Positions 7,330-15,934 of a stretch of 36,480 nucleotides of DNA are shown here, piece by piece; positions within the stretch are counted from its first letter, which is position 1; each line of letters begins with the position of its first letter. The translations under genes were made by a program, and so were the position numbers. The stretch covers positions 1 to 36,480 of the forward strand of contig VBHJ01000068.1 of NCBI GenBank assembly GCA_005887685.1, given 5' to 3'. Under the pieces are notes generated by a model that was given only the letters and a program-made list of their open reading frames with translations, did not search any database and was not told the origin of the DNA. Source of the stretch: Chloroflexota bacterium (GTDB lineage: Bacteria > Chloroflexota > Dormibacteria > Dormibacterales > Dormibacteraceae).

Positions 7330-9044
7330 TCCGCTATCTCCTCGACGACTTCGTCAAGCCGCTTGAAGAGTGCTTGCGGTGCCGGCAGCTTGCGGCCAGG
7401 GTTCAGCTCCGAAGGCCGCCAGCGGTCCTCACTGGGGTAGTCGCCCGTGATGATTCGGTGCGTTCCCAGATCCTTGATTTGGGGCTGGGGCGCGATCTCG
7501 TCCTCGTACCCGAGCATGTTGTGCAGGCGCTGCGAGGAGAAGGGCACGAATGGCGTGAGCATCGTCTTGAGGTTGTCGACGCACCGCAGCGCCACGTAAA
7601 GGACCGTGCCGGCGCGCTCGCGGTCGGTCTTGATGGTGTGCCAGGGCTGCTCCGTGCCGAGATAGACATTGACCTTGGCCGCCGTGCTCATCGCAAGCTT
7701 CAGCGCGTTCTGGAAACGCGCCCCTGACAGGTGCTGCGCCACGTCGTCGAGCGCCGCCTCGACCTCCTTGAGCAGCGATTGATCGGCGCTCGTCAGCTCT
7801 TTCGGCTCGGGAACCGCGCCGAAGTTGCGGTGCGCGTTGACCAGCGTTCGATGGACCAGGTTGCCCCACGTCGCGACGAGCTCGTCGTTGTTGCGCCGGA
7901 CGAATTCCGCCCACGTGAAATCCGTGTCCTGGTTTTCCGGGCCGGCGATCATCAGGTAGTACCGCAGCGCGTCCGGGTCGTAGTGGTCGAGCACATCCTT
8001 CACATAGATGACCTGGCCGCGGCTCGTCGAGAACTTGCGACCTTCCATGTGCAGGAACTCGCTCGCGACGATGTCGTCCGGCAGGTGCAGGTCGCCGGCG
8101 CCCATGAGGATCGCGGGCCACATCACGGTGTGAAACGTGATGTTGTCCTTCCCCATCGTGTAGTAGTGGCGGCTGTCCGCGTTCTGCCACCAGTCCTTCC
8201 ACGCGTCGGGTTCACCGGTGTTCATCGCCCACTCGACCGAGGCGGAGAAATAGCCGATCACCGCGTCGAACCAGACATAGATCTTCTTGCTCGGGTTGTC
8301 CTCCCAGCCGGGTAGCGGTACGGGCACGCCCCAATCGAGGTCGCGCGTGATGGCGCGTGGCTTCAAGTTGCGCACGTACTCGAGCGAGTACTTGCGGACG
8401 TTCGGCCGCCAGTTGTCGTGTGACTCGATCCAGCTCTTGAGCGGCTCGCCCAGCGCGGGCAGATCGAAGAAGAAATGCTCGGTCTCGCGAAACTCGACCG
8501 GAGCGTCGCTTCCGCGCTGGTGTGGGTTGATCAGATCGATCGGATCGAGCTGGTTGCCGCAGTTGTCGCACTGGTCTCCGCGGGCCTCGGGGTAGCCGCA
8601 GATCGGACATTTGCCTTCGATGTAGCGGTCGGGCAGCGTACGCCCGGTCCCCGGGTCGAATGCGCCCATCTGCTTCTTCTTGACCAGGTAACCGTTTTCG
8701 TGGAGCTTGAGAAACAGCTCCTGCGTCACCCTGTAGTGGTTCGCGGTGGTGGTGCGGGTGAAGATGTCGTACGTCATGCCAAGGCGCGCGAGGTCATCGA
8801 CGATCAATGCGTTGTTGCGGTCGGCAAACTCCTTCGGCGGAATTCCGCTCTTGTCGGCCTCATAGGTGATAGGCGTGCCGTGCTCGTCCGTGCCGCTCGC
8901 CATCAACACGCGCGCGCCCCGCAGGCGCCAGAAGCGCGCCAGCACGTCGCCGGGCACCGCAAAGCCGACGACGTGGCCGATGTGTCGCGGTCCGTTTGCA
9001 TACGGCCACGCGGGAGCGATGAGAACCGTTGCTTCTTTAGCCAC
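7320..9044 (-). CDS. metG: Methionyl-tRNA synthetase
   Basis: Class I synthetase that charges tRNA-Met, including the initiator tRNA. The nucleotide-binding HIGH motif is intact (ANGPRHIGH), and the KMSKS loop appears as KFSTSRG. A CPICG...CDNCG zinc knuckle lies in the connective peptide, so this is the two-CXXC, MetG1-like class. The anticodon-binding helical domain follows. The C-terminal tRBD/EMAP domain found in some MetRS is absent (574 aa). GTG 9044 is preferred because it gives [18 protein letters not shown] and overlaps the rsmI stop by 8 nt; upstream codons belong to the rsmI shadow. No Shine-Dalgarno is visible, so translation is probably coupled to rsmI. Confidence 0.96.
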   Translation of the reverse strand: MAKEATVLIAPAWPYANGPRHIGHVVGFAVPGDVLARFWRLRGARVLMASGTDEHGTPITYEADKSGIPPKEFADRNNALIVDDLARLGMTYDIFTRTTTANHYRVTQELFLKLHENGYLVKKKQMGAFDPGTGRTLPDRYIEGKCPICGYPEARGDQCDNCGNQLDPIDLINPHQRGSDAPVEFRETEHFFFDLPALGEPLKSWIESHDNWRPNVRKYSLEYVRNLKPRAITRDLDWGVPVPLPGWEDNPSKKIYVWFDAVIGYFSASVEWAMNTGEPDAWKDWWQNADSRHYYTMGKDNITFHTVMWPAILMGAGDLHLPDDIVASEFLHMEGRKFSTSRGQVIYVKDVLDHYDPDALRYYLMIAGPENQDTDFTWAEFVRRNNDELVATWGNLVHRTLVNAHRNFGAVPEPKELTSADQSLLKEVEAALDDVAQHLSGARFQNALKLAMSTAAKVNVYLGTEQPWHTIKTDRERAGTVLYVALRCVDNLKTMLTPFVPFSSQRLHNMLGYEDEIAPQPQIKDLGTHRIITGDYPSEDRWRPSELNPGRKLPAPQALFKRLDEVVEEIAESS

Positions 9045-9699
9045 CGGAGATGACAAGCGTAAACTCGCCGCGCGCTCGTTCACCGAGAGCGGCCAGCACG
9101 TGAGACGCGGTTCCGCGCAGCACCTCTTCATGCACCTTGGTCAGCTCGCGAGTGAGCGTGATGCTGCGCTCGGGCAGCGACTCCGCGATGAGAGCGAGCG
9201 ATTTGTGGATCCGATAGGGTGACTCGAATGCGACCGCCGGCCGCGGATCCTCACGCAGCGACTCCAGCAACCGCCGCATCTCCCCTGGCTTGCGCGGCAG
9301 GTAGCCGAGGAACGTGAAGCCTGGGCCGCCGTAGCCCGCAATCGAAAGCGCCGCGGTGACCGAGCTCGGTCCGGGGATGGGCACGACCGTGTGGCCTCCC
9401 GCCCAGGCGGCTGTCACCAGGACCTGGCCTGGGTCCGACAGGGTCGGCGTGCCGGCGTCGCTGACCAGTGCCACATCGCCTGCGTCGAGCGCGGCCAGCA
9501 CGCGCGGGAGGCCACGGCGCTCGACCGGTGCGCGGTAGCTGATCAAAGGCTTGCGAATGGCGTGGCGTGCCAGCAATCGGGCCGTCACGCGCGTGTCCTC
9601 GGCGGCGATCGCCGAGACCTCGCCCAGCACACGGAGGGCGCGAGCGCTAACGTCTTCGAGGTTCCCGATCGGCGTTGCGACGACGAAGAGGTTGCTCAC
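9037..9699 (-). CDS. rsmI: 16S rRNA (cytidine1402-2'-O)-methyltransferase RsmI
   Basis: 2'-O-methylates C1402 in the ribosomal P site using SAM; tetrapyrrole-methylase fold. Motifs: [10 protein letters not shown] at the N-terminus, [18 protein letters not shown], and the loop [14 protein letters not shown]. The length from GTG 9699 is 220 aa, shorter at the C-terminus than E. coli RsmI (286 aa) but common for the family core. The start is well supported by GGAGGGG 3-4 nt upstream; the longer in-frame extension passes through the paired hairpins at 9710-9744. First gene of the rsmI-metG-tatD-rsmA run. Confidence 0.94.
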   Translation of the reverse strand: MSNLFVVATPIGNLEDVSARALRVLGEVSAIAAEDTRVTARLLARHAIRKPLISYRAPVERRGLPRVLAALDAGDVALVSDAGTPTLSDPGQVLVTAAWAGGHTVVPIPGPSSVTAALSIAGYGGPGFTFLGYLPRKPGEMRRLLESLREDPRPAVAFESPYRIHKSLALIAESLPERSITLTRELTKVHEEVLRGTASHVLAALGERARGEFTLVISGG

Positions 9700-9709
9700 C
9701 AGCCCCTCC

Positions 9710-9744
9710 GGCCCTTCGGGCCACCTCCCCACACGGTGGGGAGG
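9710..9744 (-). repeat. Two adjacent perfect hairpins just upstream of the rsmI ribosome binding site
   Basis: Positions 9724-9744 form a perfect 9-bp stem (CCTCCCCAC / GTGGGGAGG) with a 3-nt loop. Positions 9710-9722 form a perfect 5-bp stem (GGCCC / GGGCC) with loop TTC. Both lie in the 58-nt gap between the dinG stop and the rsmI start, and the smaller hairpin ends directly against the rsmI Shine-Dalgarno (9703-9709). They could be a dinG transcript terminator without a U-tract, a REP-like element, or a 5'-UTR structure controlling access to the rsmI ribosome binding site. Confidence 0.7.
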
Positions 9745-9757
9745 AGCCTTAACCTGG

Positions 9758-12469
9758 TCAAACTCCCTCCAGCCAAGCTCCGACCCTGGCGGCTACTGCG
9801 GAGCCTGGGCCCACGTAGCGGGATGCCGGCGGAAGGATGTCCAGGAATGCCTTGCCGTAGTCTCGGCCCAGGATCCGGTTGTCCAGGATGACCACCGCAC
9901 CGCGGTCCGTCGAGCGCCGGATCAACCGGCCGAAACCCTGCTTGAGTCGGAGCGCCGCCTGCGGCAGGGCGAGCTGTGAAAACGGGTCGCGGACCTGCTC
10001 CGCCCGCGCCGCGTAGACCGGATCGGTGGGCACGGGGAATGGCAGCCTGACCATGATCACGCAGCTGAGGCGCTCGCCCGGGATGTCGATTCCCTCCCAA
10101 AAGCTCGAGGTGCCGAGCAGCAGCGGGCGGTCGGCTTCCTCGAACGTTTTCAGCAGCTGTCTCCGCTGGCCATCGACACCCTGGCCGAGGATCAGCACCT
10201 CGTCCAGGTCGACGCGCTGCTTGAGCGCGGAGTGCACGTCGCGTAACTGGCGGTGGGAGGTGAACAGGACGAGGGTGCGTCCCCCCACCCGTCGCGCGAC
10301 GGCCGCGATGAGCTCCTCCACCGCGACGTCGAACGAATCGTGCTCCGGCGGCGGGAGGTCGGTGGGCAGGCAAACCAGGGCCTGGTGATAGAAATCGAAA
10401 TGCGACGGAAGGATCATCTCCTCGATCTCCGGACCGAGCCCGACGCGGGACCTGAAGTAATCGAACGTGCCTCCGACCGCGAGGGTTGCCGAGGTGAAGA
10501 CGGTGGAACGCCGCTCCGCGTAGACGCGCTCGCGCAGCAGTGAACCGACGTTGACCGGCGCGGCACGCAGCAAGAGATTTTCGGCGCGGGAGACCTGGCT
10601 GAACCAGTAGACGCGATTCGAGTCGGGCCGGAGAAAAGCCTGATCGAGCAGACCTGTGGCGGCTTCGAGCCGGCCGCGAATCATCTCGAGCTCGCGAACA
10701 CCCTGGTCTGGCTCCTCCCCCCCGAGCCACTCGCGCACTCCGCCCACCGCCTTGCGCAGGTTGACGTCGAGTGCCGCCAGCGCCGTCACGGCGTTCTCAC
10801 CCACCACGAGAATGTGGTGCCAGTCCTCGTCTTCCCGAAGCGCCGGGGTGATGCGCAGCGATTCCTCCCTCCGCTCCGATTCGCCCAGGCGTGCGGCGAC
10901 CCATGCGTCGGCCAGGCGGAAGAGCTCGCGGACCCGATCCGCCGCCGAGACGGCTTGGGGCGCGGCGCCGGCGAATGCGTCGCTTGAACCGCCGAGCTGC
11001 GGTTGGCGCTCCAGGTCGGGCAGCAGGCCCCCGGCCAACCGATCAAGCAGCGCAAGCAGCCCTGGCCCGTCGACCTCCTGCCGCAGGCCCCGGGTCGCCG
11101 CCTCTTCGAGATGGTGCGCTTCGTCGATCACGAGGTGGTCGTGCTCGGGCAGCAAGCCTCCGCCCACCTCCGCATCCGCCAGCAGGAGCGAGTGATTGAT
11201 CACCACGAGGTCCGCCGTCTCCGCTTCCGCACGCGCCCGGTGCACGTAGCAGTCCTCTTTGGTGCAGTGAATGCCGACACAGTCGAGAGGGTCGCTCGCA
11301 ATCCGGTTCCACAGCACCTCTTCCTTGCCGTACAGGCGCAGCTCGGAGCGATCGCCGCTCTCGGTCGTGTGCAGCCACATCAGGACCTTCAGCTTGAACA
11401 TGAGCTCCTCGGCGTCATTGCACGGCTCGACGAGGTAGCGGCGCCAACGGCGAAGCGAGACATAGTTCGAGCGTCCCTTGAGCAGCACCGCCTTGAAGTC
11501 CCATGGCAGCCACTCGCGCAAGCCGGGCAGGTCCTTGCCCATCAGCTGCTCCTGCAGCGTGTGGGTGTTGGTCGACACCACCACACGTTCGTGGTGACGG
11601 ACCGAGCGCGCGATCGACGGCACAAGGTAGGCGAGGCTCTTGCCTGTCCCGGTTCCGGCTTCGACGACCAGGGTCCCGCCGCGCGACTGGATCTGCGCGA
11701 CCGCAAGCAGCATCTGCATCTGCGACTCGCGGTGCTCGTAGGCGGGCAGAAGGCCGGCCAGCGGACCTTCGGGTCCGAGAAGGGCCGCGACTGCCGCCGG
11801 GTCGTCGGGCGGCACGCCTGCCGAGCGGCCGCGGCGGACGGCTTCGACACCGACCGCGGCCGGCGGCTCGGGGTTGGGGCTGGGGGCGGTCAGCGCGTCG
11901 GCAAAGAAGCGCGCGACGGGCCACCCGTAGGGCGCGACCAGCGCCAGCATCGACTCCTTCAACCCTTCGTCCAGGGCCACCGCCTCCTCGCGAAGGCGGA
12001 GCAGGAGCTGCCGCGTCGCGTCGGCGTCGTCCAGCGCGCGGTGCGGCCGGGGTTGGTTGAATCCCATCTCGGTCGAGAGGAGAGGCAGGCTGTGGCTGGC
12101 CGCCCCGGGCAGCAGGATCCGGGCGATGTCCAGCGTGTCCAGGATCTGCTGCGAGGGGTCCCAGAGGCCCGCCGCCTCGAGGAACTCGACGTCGAGCCTG
12201 GCGCCGTGCCCCACCGGCTGGCGACCCCGGACGAAGTCGGCCAACCGGCCAAGCGCGATCTCCGGGCTCGCCGCACCGCGCAGCTCCTCTTGCCTGATCC
12301 CCGTCAGGCGCAGGACCATGTCGGGGACGGCGCGCCCCGGATCGACCAGCTGCTCGAGGGTCGAGGTGATCCGGCCCGGGGTGAACGCGACGGCGCCGAT
12401 TTCGATGACTCGGTCTCGGGCCGGGTCGAGACCGGTGGTCTCGAGGTCCAGGGCGACGTATTCCGGCAA
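9758..12469 (-). CDS. dinG: DinG-type ATP-dependent helicase with N-terminal DnaQ-like 3'-5' exonuclease
   Basis: Two-part repair enzyme of 903 aa from TTG 12469. Residues 1 to about 160 are a DEDDh exonuclease (ALDLETTG with D8 and E10; later HGARLDVEF and the terminal HRALDDADAT). The rest is an XPD/DinG superfamily-2 helicase: Walker A AGTGTGKS near residue 275, DEAHH near 446, then SATL, GTSSFWEGID and the motif-VI segment QGFGRLIRR. Three Fe-S-type cysteines are present as C-x4-C-x4-C (CVGIHCTKEDC, near residue 395), but the usual first cysteine after KGRxNYL is a serine (KGRSNYVS); a cysteine a little further on (VEPCND) could substitute. This exonuclease-helicase fusion is known from Bacillota-type DinG, which generally lacks the cluster. 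TTG is chosen because translation begins right at the exonuclease motif and a TAGAAT -10 box lies upstream. Confidence 0.93.
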   Translation of the reverse strand: MPEYVALDLETTGLDPARDRVIEIGAVAFTPGRITSTLEQLVDPGRAVPDMVLRLTGIRQEELRGAASPEIALGRLADFVRGRQPVGHGARLDVEFLEAAGLWDPSQQILDTLDIARILLPGAASHSLPLLSTEMGFNQPRPHRALDDADATRQLLLRLREEAVALDEGLKESMLALVAPYGWPVARFFADALTAPSPNPEPPAAVGVEAVRRGRSAGVPPDDPAAVAALLGPEGPLAGLLPAYEHRESQMQMLLAVAQIQSRGGTLVVEAGTGTGKSLAYLVPSIARSVRHHERVVVSTNTHTLQEQLMGKDLPGLREWLPWDFKAVLLKGRSNYVSLRRWRRYLVEPCNDAEELMFKLKVLMWLHTTESGDRSELRLYGKEEVLWNRIASDPLDCVGIHCTKEDCYVHRARAEAETADLVVINHSLLLADAEVGGGLLPEHDHLVIDEAHHLEEAATRGLRQEVDGPGLLALLDRLAGGLLPDLERQPQLGGSSDAFAGAAPQAVSAADRVRELFRLADAWVAARLGESERREESLRITPALREDEDWHHILVVGENAVTALAALDVNLRKAVGGVREWLGGEEPDQGVRELEMIRGRLEAATGLLDQAFLRPDSNRVYWFSQVSRAENLLLRAAPVNVGSLLRERVYAERRSTVFTSATLAVGGTFDYFRSRVGLGPEIEEMILPSHFDFYHQALVCLPTDLPPPEHDSFDVAVEELIAAVARRVGGRTLVLFTSHRQLRDVHSALKQRVDLDEVLILGQGVDGQRRQLLKTFEEADRPLLLGTSSFWEGIDIPGERLSCVIMVRLPFPVPTDPVYAARAEQVRDPFSQLALPQAALRLKQGFGRLIRRSTDRGAVVILDNRILGRDYGKAFLDILPPASRYVGPGSAVAARVGAWLEGV

Positions 12470-12542
12470 TGTTTCAGCGATTCTACGAAGACACCTGAAT
12501 CGGGGTCTGAGCCTGAGTCCCGAACTGTAATATGTGCGCCCG
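12470..12542. promoter_or_regulatory. Divergent promoter region dinG / AAA+ ATPase
   Basis: This 73-bp gap separates two divergent genes. Plus strand: TAATAT at 12528-12533 matches a -10 box, 9 nt before ATG 12543. Minus strand: TAGAAT matches a -10 box, 10 nt before the dinG TTG. In both cases the predicted transcription start falls within a few nucleotides of the start codon, and neither gene has a Shine-Dalgarno. This suggests near-leaderless mRNAs. No good -35 hexamers and no LexA-type GAAC-N4-GTTC box are seen. Confidence 0.55.
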
Positions 12543-13853
12543 ATGGTAACCGGGGCGATCGAGGCTCCCAAGCGACTGGAAGACCTGCACGTAAGACGTG
12601 ACCTGGTCGCCAGCCTCTTGCTTCGAACGCTTGCCTTCGCCGACCAGCTGACCGGCGCCGCACTGGAGCAACGCCTGGGCCTTCCCTTCGAGACCTTCTC
12701 GCCGCTGATCGACGAGTTCGAGAAGAACCAGCTCATGGACACGCGAGGCGTTTCCAACGACCCGGGCATGGAAGGCCGCCCTTACCCGGTCAAGATGAAC
12801 TACGCGATCTCCGGCGCCGGCCGCCAGCGGGCGGCGGAGATGTCAACCGTCCAGACGCGGTACCTGGGCCCGTGCCCGGTCAACTTCGAGGACTATCTGG
12901 CGCTCATTCGCTCCCAGGTCAGCGCCAAATCCCCGGTCACCGACTCCCAGCTGAAGAAGGCCCTGGGCGAGCTCGAGCTGGAGCAGCACATCATCGACCA
13001 GATCGGCGGCGCGATGGTCTCGCGCGCGTCGCTGTTCATCTTCGGCGCCCCCGGCAACGGCAAGAGCACCATCACCGAGCGAATGGCGCTGCTCATGGGC
13101 GAGCCGATCGAGATCCCACACGCGGTCGCCCTCGGCGACGAGATCATCCGGGTGATCGACCCCGTCTACCACAAGGTGGCCGAAGGCGAGCAGCCGGTCG
13201 ACCGCAGGCTCGTACGGGTGGAGCGCCCCGTCGTGACCGCCGGAGGCGAGCTCAAGCTGCAGCAGCTGGATCTGACTTACGACTCGCAGAACCGCTACTA
13301 CGAGGCGCCCCTGCAGTGGAAGGCAAACGCCGGCGTGTTCGTGATCGACGACTTCGGCCGCCAGGAAGTGCCTCCGATGCGACTGCTGAACCGGTTCATC
13401 GTTCCGATGGAGAAGAAGATCGACTACCTCGACCTTTCGGCCTCCGGCCGCAAGATCGAGCTGCCCTTCCTGTGCCAGGTCGTGTTTTCGACCAACCTGT
13501 CGCCCACCGAGCTGGTTGACGAAGCCTTCCTCCGCCGCATGGCTTACAAGATCGGCATCGGCAACCCGACACCGGAGGCGTTCGGCCGCATCCTCCGTTT
13601 CGAGTGCGACCGGCAGGGCGTGCCCTTCGACGAAAAGGCGATCGGCTACCTCCTCAACAACCTGTACGGCAAGAAGCCGCTCCGCGGCTCACACCCGCGC
13701 GCGCTGGTCGCCCGGCTGGTCGACCTGGCCAACTACCGCCAGCAGCCGCCCCACCTCACCCCGCAGTCGCTGAAGGAGGCGTTCGACGCCTGCTTCAACC
13801 CCGCGCTCGGCAGCCTGGTCGAGGATGACTGGGCGCGACCCGCAATCGGCTAG
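12543..13853 (+). CDS. AAA+ ATPase with N-terminal winged-helix-like domain, uncharacterised family
   Basis: 436-aa protein. Residues 1 to about 105 look like a winged-helix region (DLVASLLLRTLAFADQ, a second helical segment, then MNYAISGAGRQRAAEM). Next comes YLGPCPVNFEDYLALI, a linker typical of this family. The AAA+ core has Walker A GAPGNGKST near residue 168, Walker B VFVIDDFGRQ near 267 (D-D rather than D-E), sensor 1 VVFSTN and an arginine-finger-like DEAFLRRM. I recognise this as a conserved bacterial ATP-binding family seen in Chloroflexota-, Planctomycetota- and Acidobacteriota-like genomes, but no function is established to my knowledge. The Walker-B change suggests binding with weak or atypical hydrolysis (inference). 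Start ATG 12543; GTG 12534 is an alternative. It stands alone, divergent from dinG and convergent with plsC. Confidence 0.85.
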   Translation: MVTGAIEAPKRLEDLHVRRDLVASLLLRTLAFADQLTGAALEQRLGLPFETFSPLIDEFEKNQLMDTRGVSNDPGMEGRPYPVKMNYAISGAGRQRAAEMSTVQTRYLGPCPVNFEDYLALIRSQVSAKSPVTDSQLKKALGELELEQHIIDQIGGAMVSRASLFIFGAPGNGKSTITERMALLMGEPIEIPHAVALGDEIIRVIDPVYHKVAEGEQPVDRRLVRVERPVVTAGGELKLQQLDLTYDSQNRYYEAPLQWKANAGVFVIDDFGRQEVPPMRLLNRFIVPMEKKIDYLDLSASGRKIELPFLCQVVFSTNLSPTELVDEAFLRRMAYKIGIGNPTPEAFGRILRFECDRQGVPFDEKAIGYLLNNLYGKKPLRGSHPRALVARLVDLANYRQQPPHLTPQSLKEAFDACFNPALGSLVEDDWARPAIG

Positions 13854-13880
13854 CCCCTTCCCCCTATGGGGAGAGCGGGG
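13854..13880. terminator. GC-rich hairpin between convergent AAA+ and plsC genes
   Basis: CCCC-TT-CCCCC, loop TAT, then GGGG-AGAGC-GGGG forms an imperfect stem immediately after the AAA+ stop (13853). The plsC stop codon (13864-13866) lies within it. There is no U-tract on either strand. Its position between convergent genes fits a bidirectional terminator or a REP-like element; its composition resembles the elements at 9710-9744 and 26633-26660. Confidence 0.5.
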
Positions 13881-14550
13881 CAGTTACTCCGTCCAGTCTT
13901 TCCCTTAGCGATTCCAGGTCGCTGAAGGCTCCCCGTTTTTCGGGCGGCAGCAGCTCGGCGATCGCGAGCATGATCCGGTCCGAAGCCTCCTGGTGTGACA
14001 CGCGCTCGCCGTCGGACCGCTTCTGCAGGACCAGGAACGGCTTGCCGTAGCGGATCTCCACGGGCACACGCCGCGGCCACCACGCTCCCTTGGGCAGGCA
14101 TTCCGCTGTGCCGATGAGCGCGACCGGGAGGACGGGGCATCCGCAGAGCTGGGCGATGAAGCCGGCGCCCGGCTCCGGTGTGGCCAGCACGCCTGACTCG
14201 ACCCGGGTCCCTTCCGGGTAGATCACCAAAGCATGCCCCCCCTTGAGCAGGTCGAATGACCTTCGCAGGGCCGCCCGGTCGGCGGTGTGGCGGACGACGG
14301 GAAACGCGTGGTACTGGACGAAGAGCCAGCGAATGACCGGGTTGCGGAAGTATTCGGACTTCGCCATGTTCCAGGTGTCCGACCGCGGCAGAAATGCCGG
14401 GACCAACGGCGGGTCGATCGTGCCCGTGTGGTTTGGACAAACGAGGAGCGGACCCTCTCGAGGCACGTTTTCGATGCCCTCAACGCGCAAGAGGCCGACC
14501 AGGTAAGTGTTCGCGATGAAGCGCACCAATGCCCGCATCAAGGCGTACAT
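13864..14550 (-). CDS. plsC: 1-acyl-sn-glycerol-3-phosphate acyltransferase
   Basis: Membrane-associated acyltransferase that converts lysophosphatidic acid to phosphatidic acid. It contains the acyltransferase motif NHTGTIDP (H-x4-D), the downstream phosphate-contact motif YPEGTRVESG and PVLPVALIGTAE. 228 aa from ATG 14550, which overlaps the cmk stop by 1 nt (TGATG). The cmk-plsC pairing is conserved in many bacteria. Last gene of the long operon; its final codons are in the hairpin at 13854-13880. Substrate preference cannot be read from sequence, so a related acyltransferase role is possible. Confidence 0.92.
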   Translation of the reverse strand: MYALMRALVRFIANTYLVGLLRVEGIENVPREGPLLVCPNHTGTIDPPLVPAFLPRSDTWNMAKSEYFRNPVIRWLFVQYHAFPVVRHTADRAALRRSFDLLKGGHALVIYPEGTRVESGVLATPEPGAGFIAQLCGCPVLPVALIGTAECLPKGAWWPRRVPVEIRYGKPFLVLQKRSDGERVSHQEASDRIMLAIAELLPPEKRGAFSDLESLRERLDGVTAPLSP

Positions 14551-15194
14551 CACGTCTTCGCGCGAACCTCGCTGACGATGCGATCCACGACCTGCTCGAG
14601 GTCGAGATTGTCCGTGTCGATGATGACCGCATCCTCCGCCGGTCGGAGCGGCGCGATCGGGCGTTCCGAGTCGATGCGGTCTCGCAGCTCCACCTCTTTG
14701 CGCATGGCCTCCGCATCGACGCGTTCGCCGCGGCGCTCGTACTGCGCCGCGCGCCGGCGGACCTTCTCGTCCAGGCTCGCGACCAGGAAGAACTTGTGCT
14801 CCGCCCTGGGAAACACGACCGTGCCGATGTCGCGACCCGCCATGACGAGACCGGAGTGCGCCATCCTCCGCTGCTGCTCGACCAGCGCAGTGCGCACGCC
14901 CGGGTTGGCGGAGATGATCGGCAGCGCGTCGGCGTAGTCCGTGTCGTAGATCCCTTCGGTGAGCTCCACACCGTCGGCCCACACGCGCTCGCCGTCGATC
15001 CGAATGTTGGTCGATTCCGCGAGCCGGGCCACGGCATCGGTGTCACGGGGGTCGATGCCCTGTTCCATGACAAGACGGGTGATGGCGCGATACATGAGGC
15101 CGCTGTCGATGAACGAAAGACCAAGGCGCTCCGCCACGCGACGGCCGACGGCCGATTTGCCGGAAGCCACGCCGCCGTCGATGGTGACGATCAC
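14550..15194 (-). CDS. cmk: Cytidylate kinase
   Basis: Phosphorylates CMP/dCMP to the diphosphates for nucleic-acid and phospholipid synthesis. P-loop IDGGVASGKS is at the N-terminus, followed by GLMYRAIT (usual DTGAMYR, here DSGLMYR), the MAGRDIGTVVFP motif and the LID region RRAAQYERRGE. 214 aa from GTG 15194, whose GTGA overlaps the rluB stop; this start places the P-loop at the usual distance from the N-terminus. Translation is probably coupled to rluB. Confidence 0.95.
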   Translation of the reverse strand: MIVTIDGGVASGKSAVGRRVAERLGLSFIDSGLMYRAITRLVMEQGIDPRDTDAVARLAESTNIRIDGERVWADGVELTEGIYDTDYADALPIISANPGVRTALVEQQRRMAHSGLVMAGRDIGTVVFPRAEHKFFLVASLDEKVRRRAAQYERRGERVDAEAMRKEVELRDRIDSERPIAPLRPAEDAVIIDTDNLDLEQVVDRIVSEVRAKT

Positions 15195-15934
15195 CTGTCC
15201 TCGAGCCCTGTCGCCCGTCGCAACGCGGTGATTTCTCCGCTCGACAGCACACGCCATCCGCCGGCTTTGAGACGTCCCAGTCGCAGCGGACCGAAAGCTG
15301 TGCGCTTCAGGGCGAGGACCTGGTGACCGACGGCCTCCAGCATGCGCCGGACCTGGCGATGGCGGCCCTCATGTATGACGATGCGGATCTCGGCGCGACC
15401 CGAGTCCCGATCGCCGGTCGTCGCCCGCAGCACCTCAACCTCAGCCGGCGCGCTCATCCCGCCATCGAGCTGCACGCCCGCCCGCAGTGCCTTGACGGCA
15501 TTGCTTGTAGGAATGCCGGCGGTCACGACCTCGTACTCCTTCGCGACCTTGTACCGCGGATGCGTCAGCCGGTACGCGAGGTCGCCGTCATCCATGAGGA
15601 GAAGCAACCCAGTGCTGTCGGCGTCCAGCCTGCCGACGGGAAAGATTCGGTGTCCCAATCGTCCCTCCGCGCCGACCACGTCGAGGACTGTGGTCCGCGC
15701 CGATTCGTCTTTCGCGGTGGTGATCACACCTACCGGCTTGTTGAGCATGAGATACCGGTGCGTGGTGGGCGGCTTGATCAGCTTGCCATCGACCGTGATG
15801 CGATCCGCGTCGGGGTCGATCACGAGTCCGGATGCGGGCGGCCGCTCTCCATTGACGCGGACGGATCCCGAGGCGATCAGCGCATCGGCCGCGCGGCGGC
15901 TGGCCACGCCGGCGCGCGCGAGATAGCGATTCAG
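15191..15934 (-). CDS. rluB: rRNA pseudouridine synthase RluB/RsuA family, apparent CUG start
   Basis: Isomerises a specific uridine in rRNA (23S for RluB, 16S for RsuA). Domains: an N-terminal S4 RNA-binding domain (NRYLARAGVASRRAADALI), then the catalytic domain with MLNKPVGVITT, the active-site motif GRLDADSTGLLLL and EGRHRQVRRML. The first conventional start (GTG 15907) begins inside the S4 domain. The same frame continues upstream through RLNRYLARAG, and no ATG/GTG/TTG precedes it there. CTG 15934 gives MNRYLARAG (247 aa) and forms a CTGA overlap with the scpB stop, exactly parallel to the GTGA/TTGA overlaps of its neighbours. I therefore prefer CTG. RluB versus RsuA/RluE specificity is not settled. 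Confidence 0.88.
   Translation of the reverse strand: MNRYLARAGVASRRAADALIASGSVRVNGERPPASGLVIDPDADRITVDGKLIKPPTTHRYLMLNKPVGVITTAKDESARTTVLDVVGAEGRLGHRIFPVGRLDADSTGLLLLMDDGDLAYRLTHPRYKVAKEYEVVTAGIPTSNAVKALRAGVQLDGGMSAPAEVEVLRATTGDRDSGRAEIRIVIHEGRHRQVRRMLEAVGHQVLALKRTAFGPLRLGRLKAGGWRVLSSGEITALRRATGLEDR

Noticed and set aside
11003-12601. 532-aa open frame on the plus strand opposite dinG
   Set aside because: Arg/Gln/Gly/Leu-rich composition without domains; it is the antisense shadow of a GC-rich gene with a clearly identified protein.
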